NCBI GenBank assembly: GCA_036169595.1 | Contig: CM069769.1 | Coordinates: 1,137,501 to 1,201,500 of the forward strand | Direction: 5' to 3' | Origin: Dictyostelium firmibasis | Lineage: Eukaryota; Evosea; Eumycetozoa; Dictyosteliales; Dictyosteliaceae | DNA: 64,000 nt | Shown: positions 11,003 to 30,851 of the stretch, one piece after another | Numbering within the stretch: position 1 is the stretch's first letter | Layout: each line of letters begins with the position of its first letter | The notes under the pieces: generated by a model | Database searches by the model: none | What the model was told of the DNA's origin: nothing | The model's input: the letters and a program-made list of their open reading frames with translations, nothing else | Translations under genes and position numbers: made by a program

Positions 11003-12002
11003 GTGAGAATTCATAAAAAACAAAAATTAAAAAAAAAAAAAAAAAAAAATCAAATTAATTAATTAAGTGAAAAATTTGTTGGTCATATTAGTTAAAATAT
11101 TTCATTCGAATTTCAAATTTTTTTTACTAAATAAATCAAACTTACACAAAGACACTCTTTTAAAAAATTGATTTTCCATGTTATAAGAGTTGTTTTCATA
11201 TATTTTATTCATTTTTCTTTTGTTTTCTTATTTTTTTATTTTTTTATTTTTTTTTATTTTTTTTTTTAATAATTTTTTTTTTAATTTTTTTTTTGAAATT
11301 TTTTTTTATTCAGAAATAACACCTAGTCTGTGTGCTGACTCGATATTATTATTATAAAAATTACAAATAAACAAGATATTTTATTCACACATATGTATAA
11401 TTAATATTAAAAAAAAAAAAAAAATAATAATAATAAATAATAACTTAATTTTTTAATATAAACCATAGTTTCGAAAGAGAGAATGGATTTTTTGTTTTGG
11501 TTTAAAATTTTAATCTGATTTATTATTACATGGTATATTACTACAACTTAATGACTCTTTGAGAATATTTAATTTTTTTTTAATTTTTTTTTATATTTTT
11601 TATATTTTATTTTATTTATTTTTTTTAAAAAAAAATATTAACAAAATTCCCATTTACCTTTGCCAAACTTTTTACAACAGGTTTTTTCAATATTTATTAG
11701 ATTTAATAATTATTTTTTCAATACCATCATAACAAATACTTAAATCTCACCATATCCCATTTAAGGATGTGTTTTTTTTTTTTTTTTTTTTGAAAAATAA
11801 TTAAAAAAATAAAGTTTTTTCAGTATGATACCTATTTTCAAAATTAAAGTTAGATTGGACATTATCCTGACCATTCAATTTTATTTATTTACTTATTTAT
11901 TTTTTAAAACTTAAAAAAAAAAATTTTACAAAGAAAAAGAAACAAGATTTTAATATTCACACATAAATACAAACAGATATATTATTGTCATTTTTTACCA
12001 AG

Positions 12003-12034
<32 letters not shown>

Positions 12035-12169
12035 AAAATAGAAAATAAATAATAATAATAATAAAAAAAAAAAAAAAAAAAAAGGAAAATAAATAATGAA
12101 ATAAATCTATCTTTTTTTTTTTTTTTTTTTTATTTGAAAGAGGACACTGAATAAAAAATAAAAAAAAGT
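10908..12169. promoter_or_regulatory. Divergent intergenic region upstream of KCTD9-like gene and the 12.2 kb gene
   Basis: About 1.26 kb between divergent starts. Two short islands are less A/T-rich: 11318-11352 (CACCTAGTCTGTGTGCTGACTCG) and 11740-11880 (containing ACCATATCCCATTTAAGGATG and TTGGACATTATCCTGACC). These could hold regulatory sites or a small RNA, but none of them matches a motif well enough to call. Confidence 0.4.
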
Positions 12170-12339
12170 ATGAAATTAATTTTATTATTAATTTTTTTAG
12201 TTTTTATAAAACTAATTTCTTCTCAACAAAATATTCAAGAAGAAGAACAACAAAACCATTTAATTGTACTCTACTCAAACCAAGAAGGTGCAATAGATTA
12301 TGTTTATTCTAAAGTCAAAGAAGTTAAAGATGATGATAT

Positions 12340-12370
<31 letters not shown>

Positions 12371-12374
12371 GGTA

Positions 12375-12414
<40 letters not shown>

Positions 12415-12843
12415 CAAAGAGGGTAATAATAATAAATATCATTTAGAAGGTGGTGAAATTTCAACGGATATGATAATGTTGGCAGCAAATCAATCATTAG
12501 GATACTTTAATAATGGCGAACAAAAATATTTTACAATTCAAGTTATTTCAAATATTAATTTTAAACTTTATTGTTATGATATCTATGAATCAATTCAACA
12601 ACCATTGGGTCTTTTCAGTAAATCATATTCATTCCGTGCTATTAATGGTGAATACATTAAATTTAAAGTTGAAAATGTTGATCAAAATGATGGCTACGTA
12701 AAAATCTATATTAAAAGACCATCATTTTATCCAACTACAAATTCAACAGATCCTTTAATAATTCCATTAAATCAAATCGATGTAATACCATCAGATGATT
12801 TAAAATTTTTTAATGATCACCCGATTTCAAATAATAATAAAAA

Positions 12844-12888
<45 letters not shown>

Positions 12889-13249
12889 TACCAACAATAA
12901 TGATAAAAATAATAATATCAATAGTGATGGTAGTGATAGTATAAATTCTTTTGATGATTATCAATCTAGTGAAACATATCAAAGTGATAGTATTGAAAAT
13001 TTTAGTAAAAGTGAAATTGATAATTTAAATGAAATTCCAATAAGGGGTATAGATCAATTTTCATTGGGTAGTGTAAACACTAATTTCGATGGAGGTGATG
13101 ATGATGAAAATACTGGTGTAAGAAATGAATTCTTTGAAATCAATGATATCGTTGATTTCAGTGAAATTAATTCTTCAAATTATATTAAAATCAATTATAT
13201 TTCTTTTGTTATTTCATTCATTTTTGTTGTTTTAGTTTTTAATTTATAA
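12170..13249 (+). CDS. Secreted or GPI-anchored Asn-rich protein, unknown
   Basis: Single exon, 359 residues. It starts with a clear signal peptide (MKLILLLIFLVFIKLISSQ) and ends in a hydrophobic tail (YISFVISFIFVVLVFNL) with no charged residues after it, preceded by SSN. This is the layout of a GPI-anchor signal, or of a type I anchor with almost no cytosolic part. Two Asn-rich tracts (about residues 57-90 and 222-250) flank a central region of about 130 residues containing FNNGEQKYFTIQVIS and YIKFKVENVDQNDGYVKIYIKRP, which look like beta strands. No family is recognised. Confidence 0.72.
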
Positions 13250-16148
<2,899 letters not shown>

Positions 16149-17345
16149 GTAAGTTTTCATTGAAATCATAACTATTACTATTTGTTCATTGTATTTTTTA
16201 TTTGAAAAAAAAAAAAAAAATTAAAAAAAAAAAAAAAAAAACCAAACTATTTTTTTAGTAATCAAATACTTTATTTTTGTTCATATTTTGTATGATTTTA
16301 TTATAAAAATAAAAAATAAATAGTAAAAAATAATAAAAAAATGAAAAAGTAATAATATCATCATCACCATATTAATAGTAAAATTAAAAAAAATAAATAA
16401 AAAACAAAATTAACGCTTTCAATAATAAAATAATTAAAATGTTGTTATAACAATCAAAAAATTATTAAAGTCATCACTACTACCGCCTCCACAAAAATAT
16501 ACCACAATTTTTCAAAACCACACACACACACACATACATACATCAAACACCCCCATCAAATTGTTTAGATTTAGCACTTTTAAAGAAATATATGTGCATG
16601 CACATAAATTGTGTGAGGGAGTATGTGTGCGTGTGTGTTGTTTTGTGATTTTTAATTATTTTTTTATATTTTTTTTTAATAAGTTTGGGTGATATATATA
16701 AAAAATATAGGAAAAAAAAACAAACCACAATAATTTAGTAATAATAATTATTATATACATCACACTTATATACAACATTTATTTTAATTTTTATTTAATT
16801 ATTTATTTTTATTTTATTTAAAATTTAATTTATTTATATATTTTTTTTTATTATTTTTTTTATTATTTAATTTTATAAATAATTAAACAATAACAACAAG
16901 AAAAACAACAACAGTTTTTACTTTATATTTTTTTTGTTGTAATAATAATAATAATATTTTTTTATTACATAATAAAAAATAAAACTATCAAATATATTTG
17001 TAATACCATAACCATATAAAATTAATAACATTTAGGGTAATAATTAAATTAACATAATCCCCAAAAAATTACCAAATTTTTTTTATTTATGTGTGTGTGT
17101 ATGTGTGTGTGTGTGTGTGTGTGTGTCAATCAATTTTATTTATAAAATAATAAATTTTTATTTATTTAATATTTATTTATTTTAAAAATATTAACAATTA
17201 AAATTTTTTTTTTTTTTCTTAAAAATTTACTACTTATATTAACAATAACTCACTTCTATAGTAGTTCCCTTTATATATATTTATATATATATAAATATAA
17301 AAATACAAATATATAAATTCAATTTCTAGTCATAAGTAATAAATA
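16149..17345 (+). promoter_or_regulatory. Proximal dcsA upstream region, possible 5'-UTR intron
   Basis: AAAAAAAG|GTAAGTTTTC at 16141-16158 is a perfect Dictyostelium splice donor and AATTTCTAG ending at 17329 is a good acceptor 17 bases before the dcsA ATG. Joined, they would make a 1.18 kb intron in the 5' leader. The interval also carries CA/TG runs (16518-16535, 16616-16640, 17091-17126) and a TATA-like stretch near 17272-17300. Both the intron and any promoter role are inference. Confidence 0.35.
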
Positions 17346-20300
17346 ATGGATAGAAATGAAGGGGGTGATTTCCCAATAAACACTCCCAACAATATAAATA
17401 GTAGTGGAGGTAGTAATAACAACAGTATGAATAATAGTAGTAATAATATTGGTAGAGATATTGGTAACAATCAAAGTAGTAGAAATTTGAAACCAAAGCC
17501 ATCACAAAGTAATTTGAAATGGATAGCAAGAGATATAAAAAAGAAATCTGTTAGAAAAGACTCGGAGAGAAAGTTAAAGAGTAGTGGTGTTTTAAAGAAA
17601 AAGAATACTGTAATGGATTTCGGTGAGGATGATGGTGGTAGTGGTGATGATGGTAATATTACAGAAGGTTTACCAATTAGTGAAGGCATGGATGATGTAC
17701 CATCATCTTCAAATTCACGTGGTGGTGGTAGCGGAAATGATGAACATAAGAAACAATTCCCAAAGGAAATGAATTCACCATCATCAGAGTATGGCACAAC
17801 AAGTGGTGGTCAAAGATTTGATACATTGGTTGATCCTGACATTAGCTTAGCTGAAATGGAGGAGAAGATGCGTCAACATAAGATATATCAAGAACAACAG
17901 CAACAACAACAACAACAACAACAAAAACAAAAGGATAAAGATTTATCAACACAAAAGAAGAAACCATCATCGATGCAACTAAGTAAAAAGAAACATGTTG
18001 CCAAAGAAGATTCGGAAACTTTGGAAACCATCATTGGTGAAGAGAAGAAGGAGGTGGTGTTTGAAGTTAAACCTTACTTTTCACATGCAATTCTCCAAGC
18101 TACTATGGCAGTATTTTTAATTTGGAATATTTTTTACTTTGCCTATCGTGCTGGTTGGACAATGAACAAGACCGATTACATCACTTTCTCCTATTCAATT
18201 CTTTTCATCATTGTAGAGTTTGTCTCCTTCTTGGGTTCAGCATTACATTTGAATAACTTTACCAATCCATGTACTTTCATTTTGGTGGTAACATTGGAAC
18301 AAATCCTTGCCAAGAGAAGAAAGAAGCATCCAACTGTTATGATGTACGTTTGTACTTACAAGGAACCACCATCAATTGTATCACGTACTTTTAGAACTGC
18401 AATCTCTATGGACTATCCAAGTGAGAATCTTTGGGTAGGTCTATTGGATGATTCTGTAAACTATCGTGAGTCTAGAGGTTGGGCACATCTTCAATCAGTT
18501 GAGAAGAATTTCCTCTATGTTCTCCTTCAAAAGGCTGTCTATTCGGTTCACAATATTCGTCCACCAGTTACCAGTCAACATGAAGATCCACATGGTATTC
18601 TCAATGAAACCAGTTCAAAGATTGAATCCTCTACCAAGGAGGTAATTGAGGCAGAGGTTCAATGGTTCATTGAATATTTCCTTTTGAATTCATGGTTTGG
18701 TGTCGGTCAAGAAATTCCAAGAGACGCTGATGATGCTGAACGTGCTTTAATTGCCAAGCTTCGTGATGATAATTTCTCTCCATATCGTACATTCACAAAG
18801 AGTGAAAGTGAAAAGATTTCGAACTTCACTATCGATTCTCTTCAATCATTATGGCATGGTTCCGCTTTCTTCCGTCCATTGATTCGTTCAATTCTTCTCA
18901 AGAAAGACTACGTTAGAAACTTTGTCTCTGAATTGAATAATCAACATCGTCTCAGATTCTTAAATACAGAAGCTTTAGCAATGGCACAATATCAAGTATT
19001 GATGATGGGTAGACAAGAGTTGCCATGGGATGAAATCTCTTCCGGTAATGTTCGTATCGATTTCGATACATGTGATGGTCCAATTGTCTCACCAAAATGT
19101 ACCTATCTTCGTAGACGTAAACCACCCATTCCACATAACAAAGCAGGTAACATTAACAATGCACTCTTCAATGAATCAACCAAAGCCGACTATGAGTTCC
19201 TTGGTTTGTTGGATGCAGATCAACAGCCACATCCAGATTTCCTCAAGAGAGTTTTACCATACTTTTATAGTGACGAAGGTCAAGATTTGGCATTCGTTCA
19301 AACACCACAATTCTTTAGTAATATCTATCCAGTTGATGATCCATTAGGTCATCGTAATATGGAGTTTTATGGTCCAGTAATGGAAGGTCGTTCAGCCAAC
19401 AATGCTTGTCCATTCGTAGGTACAAATGCAATTTTCAGACGTCAACCTCTCTACGATATTGGTGGTATTATGTATAACTCTGTAACAGAGGATATGTATA
19501 CTGGTATGAAATTACAAGTAAGTGGTTATAAATCTTGGTATCACAACGAGGTCTTGGTAGTTGGTACTGCTCCAGTCGATCTTAAGGAAACATTGGAACA
19601 AAGAAAACGTTGGGCTCAAGGTGCCGTTGAAATTTTCTCTCTCACTCCTTGGGGTTACATTAGAGGTAAGCTTGGTTGGAGAAAGATGCTTTACAATCTT
19701 GATTCCTGTATCTATCCATTCCTTTCGCCAACTGCTTTCTTCTATGGTGCTTCACCTTTAATTATGAGTATTTGGACTGTACCAATCGTTGTAAAAGATC
19801 CAATCATTTTCATTCTCGTCGGTATGATTCCTGTAATGGTTTTACCAAGAGTCATTCAATACATGATTCTTAGAGCAAAGAGACCTTATGAAGCAGGTAA
19901 GAGTGGTCCATCACTTTGGGTAGAAGCTACTGATCTTTGGAGAGCAGAACAAACTTTCTTTGGTTTTGCTGGTACTTATATTTCATCTTGGAGAGAGGGT
20001 TCAGCTTCAATTGTTAAACTTCTCAAATCTAGAAAGATCAGTCGTCATAAGTTAGCCATGTGGAATTGGAAGAGAGATTTCGTAAAGAAACCAATCGTTT
20101 GTGAAGTATTCCGTCAATCTAAATTGGTCAACGAAAATGATAACGCCCAAGAATCAAGTGGTAAACATAAGGCTGAACAATCTTTCCGTACCTCAAACAA
20201 AGAATCTGATACCATTAAGAATTCAAGACTTTTCCTTCCAAACATTATTCTCTTTGTTGTCAATATCTTGGCTATGATGAGTGCTGTCCTTAGATTCAAT

Positions 20301-20522
20301 TGTTTCCAAAATGATATGTGGTTGTTAGTTGTCGTAGCTGGTTTCTCATTCTCGACCTTATGGCATTTATGGTCTTTCATTCCAATGGCCCTTCGTCAAA
20401 GTGAAAAACAATGGCCATATGCCTCTTCATACCATGCTCACAATATCGTTTTATTCTTGGTACTTGGTTTCTTGGTATTACTTTTCGTAGATGTCAAAGT
20501 TTGTATTCCAAGAGTTGGTTAA
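17346..20522 (+). CDS. dcsA: Cellulose synthase catalytic subunit DcsA
   Basis: Single exon, 1058 residues, plasma-membrane GT2 glycosyltransferase that polymerises UDP-glucose into the cellulose of stalk and spore walls and the slug sheath. A long Asn/Ser/Gln-rich cytosolic N-terminus (with a Gln run near 184-195) precedes two spans (about 243-300). The catalytic loop carries LLDDS (about 369), LDADQQPHPDF (about 621), TED (about 713) and QRKRW (about 751), the D, DxD, D, QxxRW set of processive synthases. Further spans follow at about 790-845 and 955-1055. The overall order matches bacterial BcsA and the known Dictyostelium gene, of about this length. No bcsB-like partner lies next to it. 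Confidence 0.97.
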   Translation: MDRNEGGDFPINTPNNINSSGGSNNNSMNNSSNNIGRDIGNNQSSRNLKPKPSQSNLKWIARDIKKKSVRKDSERKLKSSGVLKKKNTVMDFGEDDGGSGDDGNITEGLPISEGMDDVPSSSNSRGGGSGNDEHKKQFPKEMNSPSSEYGTTSGGQRFDTLVDPDISLAEMEEKMRQHKIYQEQQQQQQQQQQKQKDKDLSTQKKKPSSMQLSKKKHVAKEDSETLETIIGEEKKEVVFEVKPYFSHAILQATMAVFLIWNIFYFAYRAGWTMNKTDYITFSYSILFIIVEFVSFLGSALHLNNFTNPCTFILVVTLEQILAKRRKKHPTVMMYVCTYKEPPSIVSRTFRTAISMDYPSENLWVGLLDDSVNYRESRGWAHLQSVEKNFLYVLLQKAVYSVHNIRPPVTSQHEDPHGILNETSSKIESSTKEVIEAEVQWFIEYFLLNSWFGVGQEIPRDADDAERALIAKLRDDNFSPYRTFTKSESEKISNFTIDSLQSLWHGSAFFRPLIRSILLKKDYVRNFVSELNNQHRLRFLNTEALAMAQYQVLMMGRQELPWDEISSGNVRIDFDTCDGPIVSPKCTYLRRRKPPIPHNKAGNINNALFNESTKADYEFLGLLDADQQPHPDFLKRVLPYFYSDEGQDLAFVQTPQFFSNIYPVDDPLGHRNMEFYGPVMEGRSANNACPFVGTNAIFRRQPLYDIGGIMYNSVTEDMYTGMKLQVSGYKSWYHNEVLVVGTAPVDLKETLEQRKRWAQGAVEIFSLTPWGYIRGKLGWRKMLYNLDSCIYPFLSPTAFFYGASPLIMSIWTVPIVVKDPIIFILVGMIPVMVLPRVIQYMILRAKRPYEAGKSGPSLWVEATDLWRAEQTFFGFAGTYISSWREGSASIVKLLKSRKISRHKLAMWNWKRDFVKKPIVCEVFRQSKLVNENDNAQESSGKHKAEQSFRTSNKESDTIKNSRLFLPNIILFVVNILAMMSAVLRFNCFQNDMWLLVVVAGFSFSTLWHLWSFIPMALRQSEKQWPYASSYHAHNIVLFLVLGFLVLLFVDVKVCIPRVG

Positions 20523-20629
20523 AAGAAAAAAAAAACAAAAAACAAAAAAAAAACAAAAAAATATTATTAAAATTAATATCAACATTAATACTTTACCACC
20601 TTTTTTTCTCAAATAACAACATATGTTAC

Positions 20630-20663
<34 letters not shown>

Positions 20664-20793
20664 AATAATAAAAAAAAAATATAAAAAAAAATACAAATCA
20701 TTGTCTTTTTTTATTTTATTTAATATTTGATCAATTTATAAATATTCAATGGTGCATTTAAGTAGTAATCTGGGGATTTAATAATAAAATATC
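20523..20793. other. Convergent 3' gap
   Basis: A/T-rich DNA between dcsA (+) and the 1052-residue gene (-). No other feature is seen. Confidence 0.6.
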
Positions 20794-22598
20794 TTATTCA
20801 TTTTGGTTTTGGGATTTATAAATTAAAGTAGAAAGCATATGATTGTATCCTTTTAACTTTGCATCTTTAATCATTAAATCTGAAATTTTAAAATTATAAT
20901 CTGGGAAAGATTGAATTAATAATTCACAAAGTTTTAAAAAACCATTATTGAAGGACTCTGCGAAAAGAGAATCTTTGGTATTGATTGTAAATCTAAACTT
21001 TAAATGATTTAATAATATCCTTGACATTTCGAGGTTATTTTCTTGGAAAACAGTTTTTAACAATGGTGAATCAGTATCGGGGAATAATACTCTATCATTG
21101 TAGTTTTTGAGAATATGTTGAACGATTTGGAAATTATTATTTGAAACTGCAGATATAAATATGGGTTGAAAATCTGTATTTGGATTACTTTGCATAATAG
21201 CATTATCAACTTCTACTTCACTGAGAATGATTGACATGCATCTAATTGCCTTTTGTGAAAATATCGATGGGTAGAGTTCGTTTTTAACTCTTGGAATTTC
21301 TATCGATTGTTTTATTTGATCCAATTCTTTGAAAAATAAATCGACCCTTTTTATATTTAAAAAGTAGGATAAACAATGGTCAACTAAATGTTTACTAAAA
21401 ACAACTGAAAAAGGACTTATTGGTAATTTCAATTCATTATATTTTAATAGAGAAGATTTTAGTAAAACTAAAATCTCATCGAATGATGAATTACATAATG
21501 TAGATAGAGTGATGTTCAAATTTTTTAAAGTTCTCAATATGTAAGGATATTCTCCTGTTCCTGTTACAATTGACGTTAAGAATGCTATATATCTATTATC
21601 AACGATTGATAAATGTCTAAACAATGTTATAAACATTGATTCTTTTGTTTCCCTTAATAAAAGTTGAGCTTCAATATCAAACTGATTCTCTTTAAATAAA
21701 CTGTGAACTTTCAAAAGTTGTTCCTTTGTCATATCTTTCATTGATATCAACATTTTATAAAGTTCGCATAATACAAAAGTAAAGAATTGTTTTTGCTTTT
21801 CTCTTTGCTTTTCTATTTGGTACTTTTGTTTTTGCTTGATAATTTCATTTAACCAAAAGTTAATTGCTCCCACAATGTCACCAATACTTTGATTTGTTGA
21901 TAGATATTCAATATCAAAATCCATATTATAGATTTTGGAATGGAAATTATCATTACATATTTTATTTCTATCACATTCAGTTATATCGAAATCACTGTAT
22001 AAAATCCAATTCAATGCCCATACATTTAATTGACTAATTGAATGATACAATAATTTAATTGTGGCCGTTTCAAACATTGAAAATTTAAAACCAATTCTAT
22101 CCAAACAATCATAATCTGGCTTTATAATTGTTATCTCTTTTAATAAATAATATAAAGCTACTTGAATTTCTGACTCATTTAAATTAATAGTGTTGTTATT
22201 GTTATTATTATTATTATTATTATTTTTTTTATTACAATTGTAAAAATTATAGATCATTGTAATAATTTCATTTAATGTTTGATACTGAAGAGATGGTATT
22301 TTAAACGTTTGAGGGTCACCATAAAAATGTGAAATGAGTAAAAAGTAATTTTCTAACACTTTAGAATTAACATTTATAACTGATGAAATAAATAATCTTT
22401 TCATTCTTAGTCTATCAGACTCTGATAATGGTATCAATTGATCAAGAGCATACTTTGCCATTTGAATTGATTTAAATTTTAAATGACCATCTTTTAATAC
22501 AGAGTATAAGTTTGATTTGATAATACATAAACTATTTTTACTATTTTTAATTGTATTTGAAAGCCAATCAATTGATTGTTCATTTAATATCATTGGTC

Positions 22599-22637
<39 letters not shown>

Positions 22638-23952
22638 CATTATTATTTCTATTTTGTAAGTTATTTTCGTTTTTAATTACGAATAGGAATGGTAAGACAG
22701 GATGGAATTCAAGTGGGAGTTGTAAAATTTGCATTTCGTTTTTTGGTATTACGAGGATTAGTTTATTATATAGAGTGGAGGCATTATTATTATGTAATAT
22801 AGAACGAATGATTTCAATGAAATCAAAAGGTGGAAAATTTGGTTCTGATCCAACTGAATAATATAATCTAATAAATTCTATCACCTGTTCTGGGTTTTTA
22901 TAAACATAGTCTATTGGTGCTATAATTTTAAATCCATCTCTACCGTTACTATTATTGGTGTTGGTGTTGGTGTTGTTATTGTTGTATTTAACACTATTAC
23001 TAAATGAATAAATATCATGTTGTTTCTTTCTTTTATCTTGGGTTTGTGATTGAAAATAATTATTTCGAATTAAAAATTTTAAAGCATTTATACTGTATTT
23101 TTTAATTGAATACTTATAAACTAAACCAAATTCATGATTTAAACCCTCAATTGGTTCATCATATTTTTCTAAATAATGGTCGTAAAAAAAAATGAATTCT
23201 TTTTTATTTCTATCATCACTATTATTATTATTATTATTATTATTATTGCTATCATCATTATTATTATTACTATTATTATTATCATTAAGACCTAAAAGAA
23301 TGAATTTTTTTAAATCTTTTAACCATATATCTACATCACTTTCATAGTTGTTATAAAAATTATAACCATCCAATTGGCTCTCTTGTATTTGCTGTTTGGT
23401 TTGTTGTTTTAATAATGATTTTTTAATTTCAATTGAAAATGCATCATCGAATAAAATATATCTGAGTTGTCTTGGTGAAAATGACAATTGATAATTATTC
23501 TTTTTACACAAAAATAGCTCAATGGCATATGGATTACTGGTTTCAATTGATGTTTCTATTAAATCTTTTATTTCAAATTCATCTCTTCTATAATCCATTA
23601 ATAATTTTAATAGCTTTTTAAATATTTTAATTTGATTTTCTTTTTTAATTTCTTCCTCGATCGTTGTTGTTTTCATCATTGTCTTTGTTGAAGCCATTAA
23701 GAAAAATTTTGTTATTGAAGACTTTTCAAAATGAATAATATCATTAAACTTTATTTTGTTTTCTATTAATGAATACAAGTTTTGTTGTAACATCCAATCG
23801 AATGAATAAATATTCTTTAATTTGATTCTATTTAAAACATGATACTTTTTATAATCTGTATAATGTATTTCAGTGATTTCAATTTGTTCTAATATCTTTC
23901 TAAATAGATATACATTTCTAATAACTTTCCAAAATAACAATTCAGTAGCCAT
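20794..23952 (-). CDS. Large dictyostelid-type repeat protein, function unknown
   Basis: Single exon, 1052 residues. The opening MATELLFWKVIRNVYLFRKI is of the type seen at the start of a large expanded Dictyostelium family (LF.KV.RN..LF..I) with degenerate ankyrin-like helical repeats. Near the C-terminus, segments such as FISAVSNNNFQIVQHILKNY and FQENNLEMSRILLNHLKF look like ankyrin helix pairs. Four or five Asn tracts interrupt the chain. There is no signal peptide or membrane span. Function is unknown. The family assignment rests on my memory of the N-terminal pattern and should be tested. Confidence 0.7.
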
Positions 23953-24167
23953 TTTTGGTTTTATTCATCTTAACAAAAAAAAAAAAAAAAAAAAAAAAAT
24001 TTAATAAAAAAAAAAAAAAAAAAATTTAGTAAATTTTTAAGAAAAGATAAAAATGAAATTTCTCAAAAAAATTTAATTTAAAATTTTTTTAAATAGGTAT
24101 AATTTGTTTCGTTTATATGTTTTTATTTTATTTTATTTTTATTTTCAAAATTTAAATATCAATTTTA

Positions 24168-24207
<40 letters not shown>

Positions 24208-24539
24208 CACATATCATTTTTTAATTTAAAATAAAAAAGTAAAAAAATGAAAAAAAATAAAAAACATTTGGCCCAAACTGTTCAAAATTTTAATTTTTTT
24301 AAAAAAAGTTTATCAGTTTCCACAAAAAAAATAAAAAAAAATAAAATAAAATAAAATTAAAATAAAGTAAAAAAATAAATAAAAAAAAATAATAATAAAC
24401 TTTTAAAAAGAGGAATGCATTCATTATAACATAATACCCAACATAATTAAAAAAAATATAAAAAAAACAAACAAATAAATAATAATAATAATAGTAATAA
24501 AAAAAAAAAAAAAAAAAAAAGTAATAATAGTAAATAAAA
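23953..24539. promoter_or_regulatory. Divergent intergenic region, 1052-residue gene / membrane protein gene
   Basis: About 590 bp of A/T runs, including a T run near 24171-24202, between two divergent starts. No distinct motif is visible. Confidence 0.5.
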
Positions 24540-27212
<2,673 letters not shown>

Positions 27213-27431
27213 AATAAATAAATAAAATTTAAGATAGAAAAAACTAAATAGTAAAAAAAATAAAAATAAAAATAAATAATAAAATGAAAATTATCTCTCG
27301 TTTTTGCAATTTTTTTCACTTTTTTTTTTTTATTTTTTTTTTATATTTTTTTTTTTTCGAAATTTTTTTTTATTTTTTTTCATTTTCACCTTTCATTATC
27401 AGCGTTGATCAATCATCATATAAAATTTCTG

Positions 27432-27462
<31 letters not shown>

Positions 27463-27537
27463 TAGAACTATTGTACATATTAATAATAAATAGATTATTA
27501 AAAAAAAAAAGAACAGTAATATATTAGGAGCACAAAA
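27213..27537. promoter_or_regulatory. Intergenic region upstream of crotonase-fold gene
   Basis: 325 bp of mostly T runs between two plus-strand genes. A small mixed segment, TTTCATTATCAGCGTTGATCAATC (27391-27414), may hold a promoter element. Nothing further can be said. Confidence 0.4.
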
Positions 27538-29732
<2,195 letters not shown>

Positions 29733-30091
29733 ATTTAAAATAGTTTTTGGAAAAAAAAAAAAAAAAAAAAAAAAATATATATTAAAAAAAAAAGTAATAA
29801 AAAAAAAAAAAATTAAAAAATAAAATAAGAAAAATAATTTAGTAATATATTTTTTTTTTTTTTTTCATTGCAAACGATTGGTTGCATTTTTGGCCAATTT
29901 TATTTTTTTTTTCATTTTTTTTCATTTTATTAATTTCATTTTATTTTTTCATTAATTTTTTTTTTTTTATTTTTTTTTATTTTTTTTTATGTTCACACAC
30001 GAAAGGAAAAGATAGAAATAAAGAAAGAGATAGAAAGAAAGAAGAGAGGGAGAGATATAGGTGAAATAATAAATAATAATAAATTTAAAAA
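29733..30091. promoter_or_regulatory. Intergenic region with purine-rich segment
   Basis: 359 bp. Just upstream of the next start, 30002-30062 is a G/A-rich strand (AAAGGAAAAGATAG, GAAAGAGATAGAAAGAAAG, GAGAGGGAGAGATATAGG), likely the 5' leader or promoter of the TMEM8-like gene. The rest is T runs. Confidence 0.4.
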
Positions 30092-30851
30092 ATGTCGGCA
30101 GTACAAGCAATTATAACAACAGAAAAAGTATTACAAGCATTTATAGCATTTTCTACCAATTTATCAGTTATACCGGTTGTATATCATTGTTTAAAGAGAG
30201 GAAGTGCCTATGAAGGTATTGTTGGTATTTCATGCGCATTAGCATCGATGATGTATCACGTTGGTGAAGTGTTTGAAAATACATGGTGGTTTAAATTATC
30301 AGGTATGACATCAGGTCAATGGCATAGATTGGATAATGTTTTCACTATCTTAACATTCCAAGCATTATGTTTCTTTTTAATGGATATTCAAAGTCAGCAA
30401 ACCATTGAACTATTACGTTGGTCATTTTTGGTTATTACATTGTATTGTCAAGAACGTGCACCATGGCAAATTGAATTCACAATTATCCCAATTGTTTCAA
30501 CATTGATCCTTTTAATCATTCGTCATTCTATACGTAGAAAAATTCCAGATTGGATAAAAACAAAATTTTTCTTATATGGTTTTGGTTTCTTTGGTGTTGC
30601 TGCTTTCTTTTTCGCTCGTGGTTTAGATGATAATAACGATTATCTTCGTATCAATCATGGAGTTTGGCATTTCTTTATTGGTATTTCATTTTATTTCATT
30701 TTCCTTTCAAAAGAAAAATTAAATGAGAAAAACCTTTTACATGTAAGTTTTATTTTTTGTTTTTGCTTCATCACAATAGTAATTATAAAAAAAAAAAAGA
30801 AAAAAATTAATAACATTTTATTTTTATTATTTTTTTTAGAAAAACTTTTAA
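30092..30851 (+). CDS. TMEM8/myomaker-like seven-span membrane protein (CREST superfamily)
   Basis: Two exons, 30092-30742 and 30840-30851, 220 residues; the second exon adds only Lys-Asn-Phe and the stop. The donor is CAT|GTAAGT and the acceptor TTTTTTTAG. Without splicing the frame would read on through a low-complexity tail. The fold pattern fits DUF3522/CREST proteins (TMEM8, myomaker, PGAP6): SMMYHVGEVF, GQWHRLDNVF and NHGVWHFFIG place the conserved His, Trp-His-x-x-Asp and His-x-x-Trp-His groups in successive membrane spans. CREST members are zinc-type amidase/hydrolase-like or fusogenic; the activity here is unknown. Confidence 0.8.

Noticed and set aside
11821-11880. Possible C/D-box small nucleolar RNA (ATGATAC ... 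CCTGAC)
   Set aside because: The D box fits but the C box misses the last two consensus bases and no terminal stem is visible.
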